This document shows, in pieces, positions 34,903 to 44,290 of a DNA stretch of 64,000 nt. The position numbers and the translations under genes are program-made. The notes under the pieces are model-generated. The model searched no databases. It was given only the letters and a program-made list of their open reading frames with translations, and was not told where the DNA came from. Source of the stretch: Sphingomonas glaciei (lineage in GTDB: Bacteria > Pseudomonadota > Alphaproteobacteria > Sphingomonadales > Sphingomonadaceae); assembly GCF_023380025.1 (NCBI RefSeq), contig NZ_CP097253.1, positions 620,001 to 684,000 of the forward strand. The letters run 5' to 3'. Position 1 is the first letter of the stretch. Every line of letters starts with the position of its first letter.

Positions 34903-36240
34903 ATGCGCCTTTCCCAAGCTTTTCTGCCCGTCCTGAAAGAAAGTCCGGCCGACGCCCAGATCGTCAGCCACAAGCTGATGCTGCGTGCCGGACTGGTCCG
35001 CCAGACCGCCGCCGGCATCTATGCCTGGCTGCCGCTGGGGCACCGGGTGCTGAAGAAGATCGAGCAGATCGTCCGCGAGGAACAGGACCGCGCCGGCGCG
35101 ATCGAATTGCTGATGCCGACGCTGCAGTCGGCCGACCTGTGGCGGCGGAGCGGGCGCTACGACGCCTACGGTCCCGAAATGCTGCGGATCCGCGATCGCC
35201 ACGACCGCGAGATCCTCTACGGTCCCACCAACGAGGAGATGATCACCTCGTTGTTCGCGGCCGACACCAGCTCCTACCGCCAGCTGCCGCGCACGCTCTA
35301 TCACATCCAGTGGAAGTTCCGCGACGAAGTGCGTCCCCGCTTCGGGGTGATGCGCGGGCGCGAGTTCCTGATGAAGGACGCGTACAGCTTCGACCTTGAC
35401 GAGGCGGGGGCACGGCTGAGCTATTACAAGCAGATGCTGGCCTATCTGCGCACCTTCCAGCGCCTAGGCATCCAGGCGGTGCCGATGCGCGCGGCCAACG
35501 GCCCGATCGGCGGCGACCTCAGCCACGAGTTCATCGTGCTTGCCCCGACCGGCGAGAGCGAGGTCTTCTATGACGCCGCCTATGATAGCTTCGACTGGAG
35601 CCAGGCGGACCTCAATTATGCCGACGAGGCCGGGCTGAAAGGCCTGTTCGACCGCGTCAACACTACCTACGCGGCGACTGACGAGACCCACGACGAAGCC
35701 AAGTGGGCCGAGCTTCCCGAGGCCAGCCGCCGCACAGGACGCGGGATCGAAGTCGGCCACATCTTCTACTTCGGCACTAAGTACAGCGACGCGATGGGCC
35801 TCAAGGTATCGGGTCCCGACGGCGCGAACGTCGCGCCGCACATGGGCAGCTATGGCGTCGGGGTCAGCCGGCTGGTTGGCGCGATCATCGAGGCCAGCCA
35901 TGACGACAATGGCATCATCTGGCCCGATGCAGTGGCGCCGTGGCAGGTCGGTATCGTCACCATGCGCGGTGACGATGCGGCTTCGCAGGCAGCTGCGAGC
36001 GACCTCTTCGACAAGCTCACCGCCGCCGGGGTCGAGACGCTCTACGACGACCGCGACGAGCGGGGCGGGGCCAAGCTTGCAGGCATGGACCTGATGGGGC
36101 TGCCTAGGCAGGTCATCATCGGCCCACGCGGGCTGGCGGCCGGAACGGTCGAACTCAAGGACCGCCGCACCGGCGAGAAGCAGGACATCTCCCTCGAGAG
36201 CGCGGTCGAGCGCTTAACGACGCCGAGGCTGACCGCATGA
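34903..36240 (+). CDS. proS: prolyl-tRNA synthetase, alphaproteobacterial short type
   Basis: Class II synthetase that charges tRNA-Pro. At 445 residues it lacks the large inserted editing domain of E. coli-type ProRS. Class II motifs: [18 protein letters not shown] (motif 1), [25 protein letters not shown] (motif 2) and [15 protein letters not shown] (motif 3). GGGAG lies 7 bases before the ATG at 34903. Free-standing editing domains such as the YbaK-like protein at 23210 could compensate, but that is only inference. proS overlaps lolC/E by ATGA. Confidence 0.96.
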   Translation: MRLSQAFLPVLKESPADAQIVSHKLMLRAGLVRQTAAGIYAWLPLGHRVLKKIEQIVREEQDRAGAIELLMPTLQSADLWRRSGRYDAYGPEMLRIRDRHDREILYGPTNEEMITSLFAADTSSYRQLPRTLYHIQWKFRDEVRPRFGVMRGREFLMKDAYSFDLDEAGARLSYYKQMLAYLRTFQRLGIQAVPMRAANGPIGGDLSHEFIVLAPTGESEVFYDAAYDSFDWSQADLNYADEAGLKGLFDRVNTTYAATDETHDEAKWAELPEASRRTGRGIEVGHIFYFGTKYSDAMGLKVSGPDGANVAPHMGSYGVGVSRLVGAIIEASHDDNGIIWPDAVAPWQVGIVTMRGDDAASQAAASDLFDKLTAAGVETLYDDRDERGGAKLAGMDLMGLPRQVIIGPRGLAAGTVELKDRRTGEKQDISLESAVERLTTPRLTA

Positions 36241-37493
36241 TCCTCTCCCGCTACGAGCGGATCATTGCCAAGCGCTACCTCCTCCCCGGCAAGGGCGAGG
36301 GCGAGCGCTTCATCTTCCTCGTCTCGATGATCAGCCTGGCCGCGGTCGCCCTTGGCGTCGCCGCGCTGATCATCGTGATGAGCGTGATGAACGGCTTCCG
36401 CGCCGAACTGTTCGAGAAGACCGCGGGGCTGAACGGCCATGCGATCCTGCAAGGCTACGAAGGCCGGCTAGAGGGCTGGCAGGGCATCGCCGACAATGCC
36501 CGCAAGGTGCCCGGCGTCACCTCCGCCCTGCCGCTGATCGAGCAGCCGCTGATGGCCAGTTCCAACGGCCGTGTCGAAGGCGTGCTGGTGCGCGGCATGC
36601 GGGTCAGCGACATGCGCGCCAACCCGGTGCTGAGCGGCGGCATCAAGAGCGGCAGCCTCGCCAACCTCACCCCCGGCTGCAACTGCGTCGCGATCGGTAG
36701 CCGTCTCGCCGCCCAGCTCGGCACCTTTCCCGGCGGCGAGATCAGCCTAATCAGCCCTGAGGGCCGCTCGACCCCGGTCGGGACCGTCCCGCGGATCGTC
36801 AGCTATACCGTCGCCGCCACCTTCGAGGTCGGCGTCTACGATTATGACAATGCCTTCGTGATCATGCCGATGGAGGACGCTCAGACCCTGCTGATGCTGG
36901 GCGACGCGGTCGGCATGGTCGAGGTCAAGGTTGAGGAGCCCGACAAGATCGACGACCAGATGGGCCCGCTGACCCAGCTCGTGCAGGGCAGGGGCGCCGC
37001 GGTCGACTGGCGCAGCATGAACGCCGCCATTTTCGAGGCGCTGGAGGTCGAGCGGGTCGCGATGTTCGTGGTCTTGTCGCTGATCATCCTCGTCGCGGTG
37101 TTCAACATCTTGTCGAGCCTGATCATGCTGGTCCGCGCCAAGACCCGCGACATCGCCATCCTGCGCACCATGGGCGCCAGCCGCCGCGGCATGATGAAGG
37201 TGTTCGTCACCGTCGGCACCACCATCGGCTCGCTCGGCATCCTGCTCGGCCTGCTGCTGGGGGCGATCTTCCTGTTCTTCCGTCAGCCGATCGTCGACGC
37301 CATTCAGTGGCTGACCGGCCAGAATCTGTGGGACCCGAGCGTGCGCTTCCTCAGCGAACTGCCGAGCAAGACCGATCCGGTGGAGGTCACCGTGATCGTC
37401 GTCACCGCCTTCGTGCTGAGCTTCCTCGCCACGCTCTACCCGGCGTGGAAGGCGGCGAGCACGGACCCGGTACAGGTGCTTCGTTATGAGTGA
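36237..37493 (+). CDS. lipoprotein-releasing system permease LolC/LolE
   Basis: Inner-membrane component that releases outer-membrane lipoproteins to LolA. The 418-residue layout of one N-terminal TM, a large periplasmic domain (about 50-265) and three C-terminal TMs is typical. It opens with [27 protein letters not shown] and has the [11 protein letters not shown] segment. The C terminus ends [17 protein letters not shown], as in LolC/E. Only one such gene is present, so the complex is likely LolF-type (a homodimeric permease) with LolD. It overlaps lolD by 8 bases. Confidence 0.92.
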   Translation: MILSRYERIIAKRYLLPGKGEGERFIFLVSMISLAAVALGVAALIIVMSVMNGFRAELFEKTAGLNGHAILQGYEGRLEGWQGIADNARKVPGVTSALPLIEQPLMASSNGRVEGVLVRGMRVSDMRANPVLSGGIKSGSLANLTPGCNCVAIGSRLAAQLGTFPGGEISLISPEGRSTPVGTVPRIVSYTVAATFEVGVYDYDNAFVIMPMEDAQTLLMLGDAVGMVEVKVEEPDKIDDQMGPLTQLVQGRGAAVDWRSMNAAIFEALEVERVAMFVVLSLIILVAVFNILSSLIMLVRAKTRDIAILRTMGASRRGMMKVFVTVGTTIGSLGILLGLLLGAIFLFFRQPIVDAIQWLTGQNLWDPSVRFLSELPSKTDPVEVTVIVVTAFVLSFLATLYPAWKAASTDPVQVLRYE

Positions 37494-38181
37494 GCCGGTC
37501 CTCGAAACCCGCGAGCTGCGGCGCAGCTTTACCCAGGGTGACGTCACCATTTCGGTCCTGCGCGGGGTCGACCTGGCGGTGCAGCCGGGCGAGATCGTCG
37601 CGCTGCTCGGGCCCTCGGGGTCGGGCAAGTCGACCCTGCTTCAGGCGGTCGGGCTGCTTGAGGGCGGGTTCGAAGGGTCGATCCGGATCAATGGCACGCA
37701 GGCCGAAGCGCTCGATACCGACGGGCGCACCGACCTTCGCCGTGAGGCACTGGGGTTCGTGTACCAGTTCCATCACCTGCTGCCCGATTTCACCGCGATC
37801 GAAAACGTCACCCTCCCTCAGCTGATCCGCGGCACCGATCCCGAGCCAGCCAAGGAGCGGGCGGTCGCGCTGCTGACCGCACTCGGTCTCGGGCATCGCC
37901 TCAGCCACCGCCCGGCCAAGCTCAGCGGCGGCGAGCAGCAGCGCGTTGCGGTTGCCCGTGCGCTAGCCAACCGCCCGCCGCTGATCCTCGCCGACGAGCC
38001 GACCGGCAACCTCGACGAGCATACCGCGAATGTCGTCCTGGCCGAATTCCTCAGCCTCGTCCGCGAGGAAGGCAGCGCCGCCTTGGTTGCCACGCACAAC
38101 GAGCGGCTGGCGCTCAAAATGGACCGGGTGATCCGCCTTCACGAAGGGCGGCTCGAGCCGCTGGGACCAAAGCCCGCCTGA
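37486..38181 (+). CDS. lolD: lipoprotein-releasing system ATPase LolD
   Basis: ABC ATPase of 231 residues that powers lipoprotein release. Walker A GPSGSGKS (42-49), a [14 protein letters not shown]-loop segment characteristic of LolD, signature [15 protein letters not shown], Walker [13 protein letters not shown] and the H-loop VATHNE are complete. It is translated from a start inside the end of the permease gene. Confidence 0.96.
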   Translation: MSEPVLETRELRRSFTQGDVTISVLRGVDLAVQPGEIVALLGPSGSGKSTLLQAVGLLEGGFEGSIRINGTQAEALDTDGRTDLRREALGFVYQFHHLLPDFTAIENVTLPQLIRGTDPEPAKERAVALLTALGLGHRLSHRPAKLSGGEQQRVAVARALANRPPLILADEPTGNLDEHTANVVLAEFLSLVREEGSAALVATHNERLALKMDRVIRLHEGRLEPLGPKPA

Positions 38182-38196
38182 AGCGTTCGTCCGCCC

Positions 38197-39384
38197 ATGG
38201 TCCAGCGTCCTCCCTTTGATCGCAACAACCCGCCGCCCGGCGGCTTCGACCCGCGTTTTGCCGATGACCGAGGCGGTGAGCGCCGCGGCCCGGACCCGCG
38301 CTACGATCAGCGCCAGGACCAGCGGCAGGAGCAGCGCTATGCCGAGCCCGACCCATTCGATCGCGGGCTCCAGCCACCAAGGCCGGGTAATGGCCGAGGT
38401 CCGGGGCCAAGCGGTCCTAACCGCTGGCTGCTGATCGTCGGCGGACTGTTGCTGCTCGGTGCGATCCTGTTCGGGCTGTCGCTGACCCGCTCGGGCCCGG
38501 GTTCCGACGCGCTCGGCAACAACAGCGAGGGCACGGACGAGGAAACCGCCGCCGCGGCCGACCCCGAAGCGCGCTGCGCCGCGCCCGCCACCTACGATCT
38601 CATCAAGCGCGAGTTGTTCCGCCAGGCCGCCGTGACCCGCGGTTCGAACCAGGCCGCGTTCGACCAACTGTCCGGCTATTCCGCGCTTCGGGTGACCAAG
38701 CCTGTCCTGCGCGAGCAGGATGCCGGTCTGGAACGGGTCAGTTGCACCGCCGACGTCGCGCTCGACCTGCCGCCCGGCGTGCAGGTGGTCGGCGGTCGCC
38801 GCACGCTCACCGCCAGTCTGGGCTACAACCTACAGCCCGCGGCCGACAGCAGCGGCGACGTCGTGACCCTGACCGGCGCGGAAGGCATCACCGTCCCGCT
38901 CGCGACGCTCGCCCGGATTGGCGCCGCTGCCCCCGCGACGACCGACAGCACTCAGCCAGCCATCGAGCCTGTTTCCCCCGGAGGCAACGTGCCTCCGGTC
39001 GGGCCGATCAACCCGGCGCCGCCGCCGGCCGAGGCACCGCGCCCCGTCGAGGCGGCGCCCGAACGCTCGCCTCCGCCACCCGCGGTGGTCCCGCCAACTG
39101 CTTCCGTGCGGCCAAGCTTCAATTGCGCCCGGGCGCGGACCCGCGGCGAGATCGCGGTCTGCAATAGCTCCGAACTGGCCGCGCTCGACCGGCAGATGGC
39201 GACCTTCTACGGGACGGCCTATCGCGGCGCGGATCGTGACGCCAAGGCGCTGCTGGAGCGGACCCGCAGCCGCTTCCTCACCTATCGCGATCGCTGCCGC
39301 AACGACGCCTGCGTGGCGGACGCCTATCGCGGCCGGATCAGCGAGATCAGGGACATCGCCGACGGTCGCTGGCGCGATCAGTAG
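38197..39384 (+). CDS. membrane protein with C-terminal LprI-like domain
   Basis: 395 residues. The first 75 are Arg/Pro/Gln/Asp-rich with a DQRQDQRQEQR stretch and probably lie in the cytoplasm. One transmembrane helix (about 76-97) follows, then a middle domain of unknown kind (about 120-245), a long Pro/Ala linker and a Cys-containing C-terminal domain (about 315-390) resembling LprI/DUF1311: FNCARARTRGEIAVC, LDRQMATFY and RDRCRNDACVADAY. LprI-type domains are linked to lysozyme inhibition in some species; that role is not shown here. Confidence 0.65.
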   Translation: MVQRPPFDRNNPPPGGFDPRFADDRGGERRGPDPRYDQRQDQRQEQRYAEPDPFDRGLQPPRPGNGRGPGPSGPNRWLLIVGGLLLLGAILFGLSLTRSGPGSDALGNNSEGTDEETAAAADPEARCAAPATYDLIKRELFRQAAVTRGSNQAAFDQLSGYSALRVTKPVLREQDAGLERVSCTADVALDLPPGVQVVGGRRTLTASLGYNLQPAADSSGDVVTLTGAEGITVPLATLARIGAAAPATTDSTQPAIEPVSPGGNVPPVGPINPAPPPAEAPRPVEAAPERSPPPPAVVPPTASVRPSFNCARARTRGEIAVCNSSELAALDRQMATFYGTAYRGADRDAKALLERTRSRFLTYRDRCRNDACVADAYRGRISEIRDIADGRWRDQ

Positions 39385-39463
39385 CGCCTCGGGCGCGACG
39401 ATGTTGGGGATAAGTCGCGCTCTTCCGCTTCCCATGGGCAGGCCCCATCTTTAGACCTCGGCC

Positions 39464-42400
39464 ATGGCTTTCGTTCCCCTTCGCGTCCTGTCTTGTTTCT
39501 CGATGCTCGAAGGGGCGATCGAGCCCAAAGACCTGGCCAAGACCGCGGCCAAGCGGGGCTTTCCTGCGGTCGCGCTGACCGACCGCAATGGGCTGTATGC
39601 GGCCATGGCCTTCAGCGACGCGGCGATGGACGCGGGAGTGCAGCCGATCGTCGGCGCCACCCTCGGGATCGCACGCCCGGCGGAATGGGGCGGGGCCAAG
39701 GAGAGCGTCGACTGGCTGGTGCTGCTGGCCAAGGACGAGGCGGGCTATGCCAACCTGTGCCGGCTGGTGAGCAAGGCGCATATGGAGCGCCCCGACCATC
39801 TGACGCCGCATGTCACGCTCGATGACCTCGCCGGCCATTCCGACGGCCTGTTAGCGCTGACCGCGGGCGGGGAGGGGGCGGTCGTCCGCCTGCTCGCCGA
39901 CGGCCAGGCGGCCAAGGCCCGCGATGCCCTCCAGACCCTCGCCCGCCTGTTCCCCGATCGCCTTTATGTCGAGGTCTGCCGCCGCGGCGACGCCGCCGAA
40001 GAGGCCGCGGAGGGCGCGCTGCTCGACCTCGCCTATGCGCAGGGCCTGCCACTGGTCGCGACCAATCCGGCGCTCTACGCCGAGCCACATTTCCACGCCG
40101 CGCATGACGCCATGCTGTGCATCGCCAACAGCGCGTACGTCGATGAGGCCGAACGCCCCCGTTCGAGCGAACACGCCTGGCTCAAGGGCGAGGCGGAGAT
40201 GGCGGCGCTGTTCGACGACCTGCCCGAAGCGCTGTCGAACACCTTGGTCGTCGCCCGCCGCTGCGCCGTCGCCGCGCCCAAGCGGCGCCCGATCCTGCCG
40301 CGGATGGGGGAAAACGAGGACGAGGCGCTGCGCAAGGCCGCCCACGCCGGGCTCGAGTTGCGCATCGCCGACTATACGGAAGAGCAGAAGCCGACCTATC
40401 GCGAGCGGCTCGACTTCGAACTCGATGTCATCATCCGCATGGGGTTCGCCGGCTACTTCCTGATCGTCGCCGACTTCATCGGCTGGGCCAAGGCCAATGA
40501 CATTCCGGTCGGTCCGGGCCGCGGTTCGGGCGCTGGATCGGCGGTCGCCTGGGCGCTGCTGATCACCGACCTCGACCCGCTTGAACTCGGCCTGCTGTTC
40601 GAACGCTTCCTCAACCCCGAACGCGTGTCGATGCCCGACTTCGACATCGACTTCTGCGAAACCCATCGCGACAAGGTCATCCGCTACGTCCAGACCAAGT
40701 ACGGCCGGGACAAGGTGGCGCAGATCATCACCTTCGGACGATTGAAGGCCCGCGCGGTGCTGAAGGACACCGGGCGCGTCCTGCAGATGAGCTACGGCCA
40801 TGTCGACCGGCTGGCAAAGCTCGTCCCCAACCACCCGACCGATCCGTGGACGCTGGAGCGATCCCTGAACGGCGTCAGTGAGTTGGCGGCGGAAGTGAAG
40901 AACGAGCCGCAGGTGAAGCGGCTATTCGACCTGGCGATGAAGCTGGAGGGTCTGCCGCGCCACAGCTCCACCCACGCCGCCGGCGTGGTGATCGGCGACC
41001 GCCCGCTGCAGGAGCTCGTCCCGCTCCACCGCGATCCGCGCTCGGACATGCCGGTCACCCAGTTCGACATGAAATATGTCGAGGGCGCGGGGCTGGTGAA
41101 GTTCGACTTCCTCGGCCTCAAGACGCTGTCGGTTCTGAAGGAAGGCCAGCGCTTGCTCGCCAAGCGCGGGATCGAAGTCGATTACGCCAAGCTCACGTGG
41201 GACGATCCCGCCATCTACGAGTTGCTGCAGCGGGGCGATACGGTGGGGGTGTTCCAGTTGGAATCCGACGGGATGCGGCGGACGCTGGCGGCGGTGCGGC
41301 CGACTAGCTTCGGCGACATCATCGCGCTGGTCTCGCTCTATCGGCCCGGCCCGATGGATAATATTCCGCTGTTCGGCGATCGCAAGAATGGCCGCCAACC
41401 GATTGAATATCCTCACCCCCTGCTCGAAGAGGTGCTAAAGGAAACCTACGGCATCTTCGTCTACCAGGAACAGGTGATGCAGGCCGCGCAGGTGCTGGCC
41501 GGTTACAGCCTTGGTGAAGCCGACCTGCTGCGCCGCGCGATGGGCAAGAAGATCAAGAGTGAGATGGACGCCCAGCGCGCCCGCTTCGTCGAGGGTTGCG
41601 GTCGGCAGGAGATCAAGCCGGGCAAGGCCAACGAGTTGTTCGACTTGATCGACAAGTTCGCCGGCTACGGCTTCAACAAGAGCCACGCCGCCGCCTACGC
41701 CCTCGTCGCCTATCACACCGCCTGGCTGAAGGCGCACCACCCGGCCGAATTCTACGCCGCTTCGATGAGCTACGACCTCCACCAGACGGACAAGCTCTGC
41801 CTGTTCGTCGACGACCTTCGCCGCATGGGTCAGACCCTGCTCCAGCCCGACGTCAATGCCAGCGAGGCAGCATTTGACGTGCAGGACGGCGGGGTCCGCT
41901 ATGCCTTGGGCGCGCTCAAGGGCGTGGGCGAAAAGGCGATGGAGGAGCTGGTCACCGAGCGCACAAAGGCGCCCTTCACCAGCCTGGAGGATTTTGCCGC
42001 CCGGATCGATCCCCGGATCCTCAATCGCCGCCAGCTCGAAAGCCTGGCCTCCGCCGGGGCGCTCGACAGCCTCAATCCCGACCGCGCTTCGGTGCATGCC
42101 GGGGCCGAGACGATCCTCGCCCATGCCGCCAGCGCGCATCAGGAGAAGACCAGCGGGCAGGGAGGCCTGTTCGGCGGCGGGGGCGACGATGGCTCTGCCG
42201 ATGTCGTGCCGATCCGCCTGCCGCGCGACGCGCGCTGGACCCTGGCCGAGCGGATGGCGGGCGAGCGCGACGCCTTCGGCTTCTATTTCTCCGCCCATCC
42301 GGTCGACCAGCACAAACACCTGCTGGCCGCGCACAAGGTCCGGCAATCGACCGACCTCGGGCAGGTCAATATTCCCGCCGACGGACGCGGCGCCGCGAGC

Positions 42401-42907
42401 ATGGCGGGCCTGGTCGAGGAAGCGCGCTGGCGCACTTCGCAGAAGGGGCGTCGCTTCATGATGGCCCGCTTCAGCGACGGCGGCGGGCAGTTCGACGCCA
42501 CGGTGTTCGACGACGAAGCAGCCGCGATGGTCGAGGCGGCGGCCAAGGCCGGGCAGTGCGGTCTGCTTTCGGTCGAACTCGACCGCCGTCCGGGCGAGGA
42601 ACAGCCGCGGGTGACCATCAAGCGCTTCCAGCCGCTCGACGAACTGGCCCGCCGTAGCCGGGTCGAGCTGACCATTCGCTGCCCGGACGAAGGCGCTCTG
42701 CCCGCCGTGGTGGCTGAGCTCAAATCCCTGCCGGTCGGCAGCGGGATCGTCCGGCTGGTGGTCGGGGTCAGCGAAGAGCGGACCGCGCAATTGCTGCTGC
42801 CCGGCCGCTTCGCCGTCGATGCCGAACTGGGGGCCCGGCTCGAGCGCTTCGTCGGTGAGGGCGGCGTAACCCTCGCGGCAGCAGAGCAACTACGGCTGGT
42901 TGGTTAG
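39464..42907 (+). CDS. dnaE: DNA polymerase III alpha subunit
   Basis: Main replicative polymerase, 1147 residues. The catalytic Asp cluster is PDFDIDF (Asp392, 394, 396); GPGRGSGAGSAVAWAL and GYGFNKSHAAAYALVAYHTAWLK are the family landmarks, and an OB-fold region lies near the C terminus. The N-terminal PHP domain reads LSCFSMLEGAIEP where metal-binding PHP domains have HxHxxxS-type motifs, so that domain looks inactive; a separate DnaQ proofreader is expected, as in other proteobacteria. It stands alone with a hairpin past the stop. Confidence 0.96.
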   Translation: MAFVPLRVLSCFSMLEGAIEPKDLAKTAAKRGFPAVALTDRNGLYAAMAFSDAAMDAGVQPIVGATLGIARPAEWGGAKESVDWLVLLAKDEAGYANLCRLVSKAHMERPDHLTPHVTLDDLAGHSDGLLALTAGGEGAVVRLLADGQAAKARDALQTLARLFPDRLYVEVCRRGDAAEEAAEGALLDLAYAQGLPLVATNPALYAEPHFHAAHDAMLCIANSAYVDEAERPRSSEHAWLKGEAEMAALFDDLPEALSNTLVVARRCAVAAPKRRPILPRMGENEDEALRKAAHAGLELRIADYTEEQKPTYRERLDFELDVIIRMGFAGYFLIVADFIGWAKANDIPVGPGRGSGAGSAVAWALLITDLDPLELGLLFERFLNPERVSMPDFDIDFCETHRDKVIRYVQTKYGRDKVAQIITFGRLKARAVLKDTGRVLQMSYGHVDRLAKLVPNHPTDPWTLERSLNGVSELAAEVKNEPQVKRLFDLAMKLEGLPRHSSTHAAGVVIGDRPLQELVPLHRDPRSDMPVTQFDMKYVEGAGLVKFDFLGLKTLSVLKEGQRLLAKRGIEVDYAKLTWDDPAIYELLQRGDTVGVFQLESDGMRRTLAAVRPTSFGDIIALVSLYRPGPMDNIPLFGDRKNGRQPIEYPHPLLEEVLKETYGIFVYQEQVMQAAQVLAGYSLGEADLLRRAMGKKIKSEMDAQRARFVEGCGRQEIKPGKANELFDLIDKFAGYGFNKSHAAAYALVAYHTAWLKAHHPAEFYAASMSYDLHQTDKLCLFVDDLRRMGQTLLQPDVNASEAAFDVQDGGVRYALGALKGVGEKAMEELVTERTKAPFTSLEDFAARIDPRILNRRQLESLASAGALDSLNPDRASVHAGAETILAHAASAHQEKTSGQGGLFGGGGDDGSADVVPIRLPRDARWTLAERMAGERDAFGFYFSAHPVDQHKHLLAAHKVRQSTDLGQVNIPADGRGAASMAGLVEEARWRTSQKGRRFMMARFSDGGGQFDATVFDDEAAAMVEAAAKAGQCGLLSVELDRRPGEEQPRVTIKRFQPLDELARRSRVELTIRCPDEGALPAVVAELKSLPVGSGIVRLVVGVSEERTAQLLLPGRFAVDAELGARLERFVGEGGVTLAAAEQLRLVG

Positions 42908-42921
42908 GCGCTGGAAACGAA

Positions 42922-42948
42922 AGAGCGCCGGCATCGCTGCCGGGGGCT
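42922..42948 (-). terminator. hairpin between dnaE and the hemerythrin gene
   Basis: GAGC-GCCGGCA and TGCCGG-GGCTC form a stem with a 4-base loop between two convergent stops. On the minus strand it is followed by TTTCGTTT, so it is a rho-independent terminator for the hemerythrin gene and may serve dnaE too. Confidence 0.6.
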
Positions 42949-42978
42949 CTCCGTGACGAACTGGTAGGCCAGCGGGCC

Positions 42979-43629
42979 TCAGTTCATCTTCATGCCTTCC
43001 TTGTTCATCAGGCTGGTGATCTTGGCGTTCTGCTCCTCGCTCAGCGAGTTCTTGAAGCGCGGATAGACCTGCTCTTCTTCCATCCGCGCATGCTGCTCGA
43101 TCAGGTCACGGAATTCGCGCACGGTGGGAAGAAACTCGGGGCTGTCCTTTTCCATGTTTTCAAGGCGATACAGGTAGGTCTTCACATAGCCATGCTCATG
43201 TTCGAGGTGGTCGGCGTCGACCGTTTCGTTGGCCTGGCGGAGCGCCGGGTAAACGACTTGCTCTTCCTGGTGGGCATGCTTGTTCAGCGCATAGTGGATG
43301 GTCTTGACCAACGCGGCGCGCTTGCCGGTGTCACTGTCCTCGGTCGCCAGCAGCAGGTCGAACTTTGCCAGCGTCGCCTTGTGCTCGAGCGCCAGGATCG
43401 AGTCCCATTCGTTGCCCGCCATCATCGATTCGGACGTCTGCTGGAGAAACTTGCGGGCCCAATTGGCACCGATGCCGATCGCGGCGCCGGCCGCCAGCGC
43501 GCCTAGCAGCGGAAGCGCTCCGCTGTCGCTATCGCCGAAGCTGAACGCGCTGCGCTCGCCGTTGCGGTTGTTGGTGTTCTTCTTGGTTGTCGAGCGGTTG
43601 CGCTCACGGCTGTCGTTACGCGTTGCCAT
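42979..43629 (-). CDS. hemerythrin-like (HHE) protein with an N-terminal helix
   Basis: 216 residues. Residues about 70-205 form a four-helix hemerythrin HHE domain with the His/Glu ligands in LALEHK, NKHAHQEEQVVYP, HLEHEHGYVK and QHARMEEEQVYP. Residues 1-35 are charged and low in complexity (Arg/Asn/Thr/Ser-rich); a Gly/Ala-rich hydrophobic stretch (about 38-55) may be a membrane anchor. Such proteins bind a di-iron centre and sense or handle O2, NO or iron, but the role of this one is unknown. Confidence 0.85.
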   Translation of the reverse strand: MATRNDSRERNRSTTKKNTNNRNGERSAFSFGDSDSGALPLLGALAAGAAIGIGANWARKFLQQTSESMMAGNEWDSILALEHKATLAKFDLLLATEDSDTGKRAALVKTIHYALNKHAHQEEQVVYPALRQANETVDADHLEHEHGYVKTYLYRLENMEKDSPEFLPTVREFRDLIEQHARMEEEQVYPRFKNSLSEEQNAKITSLMNKEGMKMN

Positions 43630-43677
43630 GCTGTGTCTCCCTTGTGGGTGATGAGTTGGCTGCGAAACGGGTGGGGG

Positions 43678-43724
43678 AGGGTGGCCGTTCCTGTTGCGAG
43701 TTGTTTGCAGAACGCGGCCACCCT
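43678..43724 (-). terminator. inverted repeat after the host-attachment family gene
   Basis: AGGGTGGCCG (43678-43687) and CGGCCACCCT (43715-43724) are perfect 10-bp arms with a 27-base loop, between the stop of the host-attachment family gene and the start of the hemerythrin gene. No T-run. Possibly an mRNA end structure or an operator. Confidence 0.4.
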
Positions 43725-43729
43725 TCGGA

Positions 43730-44200
43730 TTATACGTCGGCGGGTTCTTCCGCCTTGGTGTGGCTGACGATCAGCGCCTCGATCTCGGGGATCGGACGGC
43801 CGCTCATCTCCTTGTTAATCGTGCACACGACGCGCTTCTCGACTTCCTTGTGGAGAGCCTTGCGGAGCACGCCGAGCGCCTTGGGCGGAGCAACGATGCA
43901 CAGATGCTCGAAGTCGCCGCGAAGCGCGCGCAGCCTCAGCTTCTCGGCCACGTCCTTGACCCAGGCGTCTTCTTCCTGCTGCTTGAAGTCGGTTTCTTCC
44001 ATGCTCGACCGGGCCGTCCCGACGCTGCTGTGCGACGTGCCGGGGGCATCGGTCTTCAGATCGCCGTCGTGATTGGCGTCGTCGCGCTCTTCATGCGCTT
44101 CGGTTCGCAGGTCGATCTGGTTCGTATCGCCATGGTTGCGGAAGAACAGCATCTTGCGGCCGTCGACCACCAACACGAGCGCACGATTGGGAATGGGCAT
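43730..44200 (-). CDS. host-attachment (baeRF-like) family protein
   Basis: Soluble protein of 156 residues with the family opening RALVLVVDGRKMLFFRNHGD, a polar Glu/Asp/His-rich middle and the C-terminal HLCIVAPPKALGVLRKALHKEVEKRV plus KEMSGRPIPEIEALI. Called host-attachment family because a relative was linked to plant surface binding; the fold resembles release factor eRF1 domains (baeRF). Function is unknown. AGGAGG precedes the ATG at 44200. It lies between gyrA and the hemerythrin gene on the same strand. Confidence 0.75.
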   Translation of the reverse strand: MPIPNRALVLVVDGRKMLFFRNHGDTNQIDLRTEAHEERDDANHDGDLKTDAPGTSHSSVGTARSSMEETDFKQQEEDAWVKDVAEKLRLRALRGDFEHLCIVAPPKALGVLRKALHKEVEKRVVCTINKEMSGRPIPEIEALIVSHTKAEEPADV

Positions 44201-44219
44201 GGGACCTCCTCTATTGTGT

Positions 44220-44290
44220 CGAGGAGTGAACGGATGGGGAGAGGGAGGGTTGCGCTCCGGCTCGTACCGGAGCGCCACCTTCACTCCTCG
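44220..44290 (-). terminator. nested inverted repeats at the gyrA 3' end
   Basis: Inner stem GCGCTCCGG (44252-44260) with CCGGAGCGC (44267-44275) has a 6-base loop and extends by GGT/ACC past a mismatch. An outer pair of perfect 11-bp arms (44220-44230 and 44280-44290) encloses it; the right arm includes the gyrA stop codon. Together they form a long hairpin at the end of the gyrA message. There is no T-run. Confidence 0.55.

Noticed and set aside
43730..44200. Phage origin because of the name host-attachment protein
   Set aside because: The name comes from plant attachment; no phage gene is near and the context is housekeeping.
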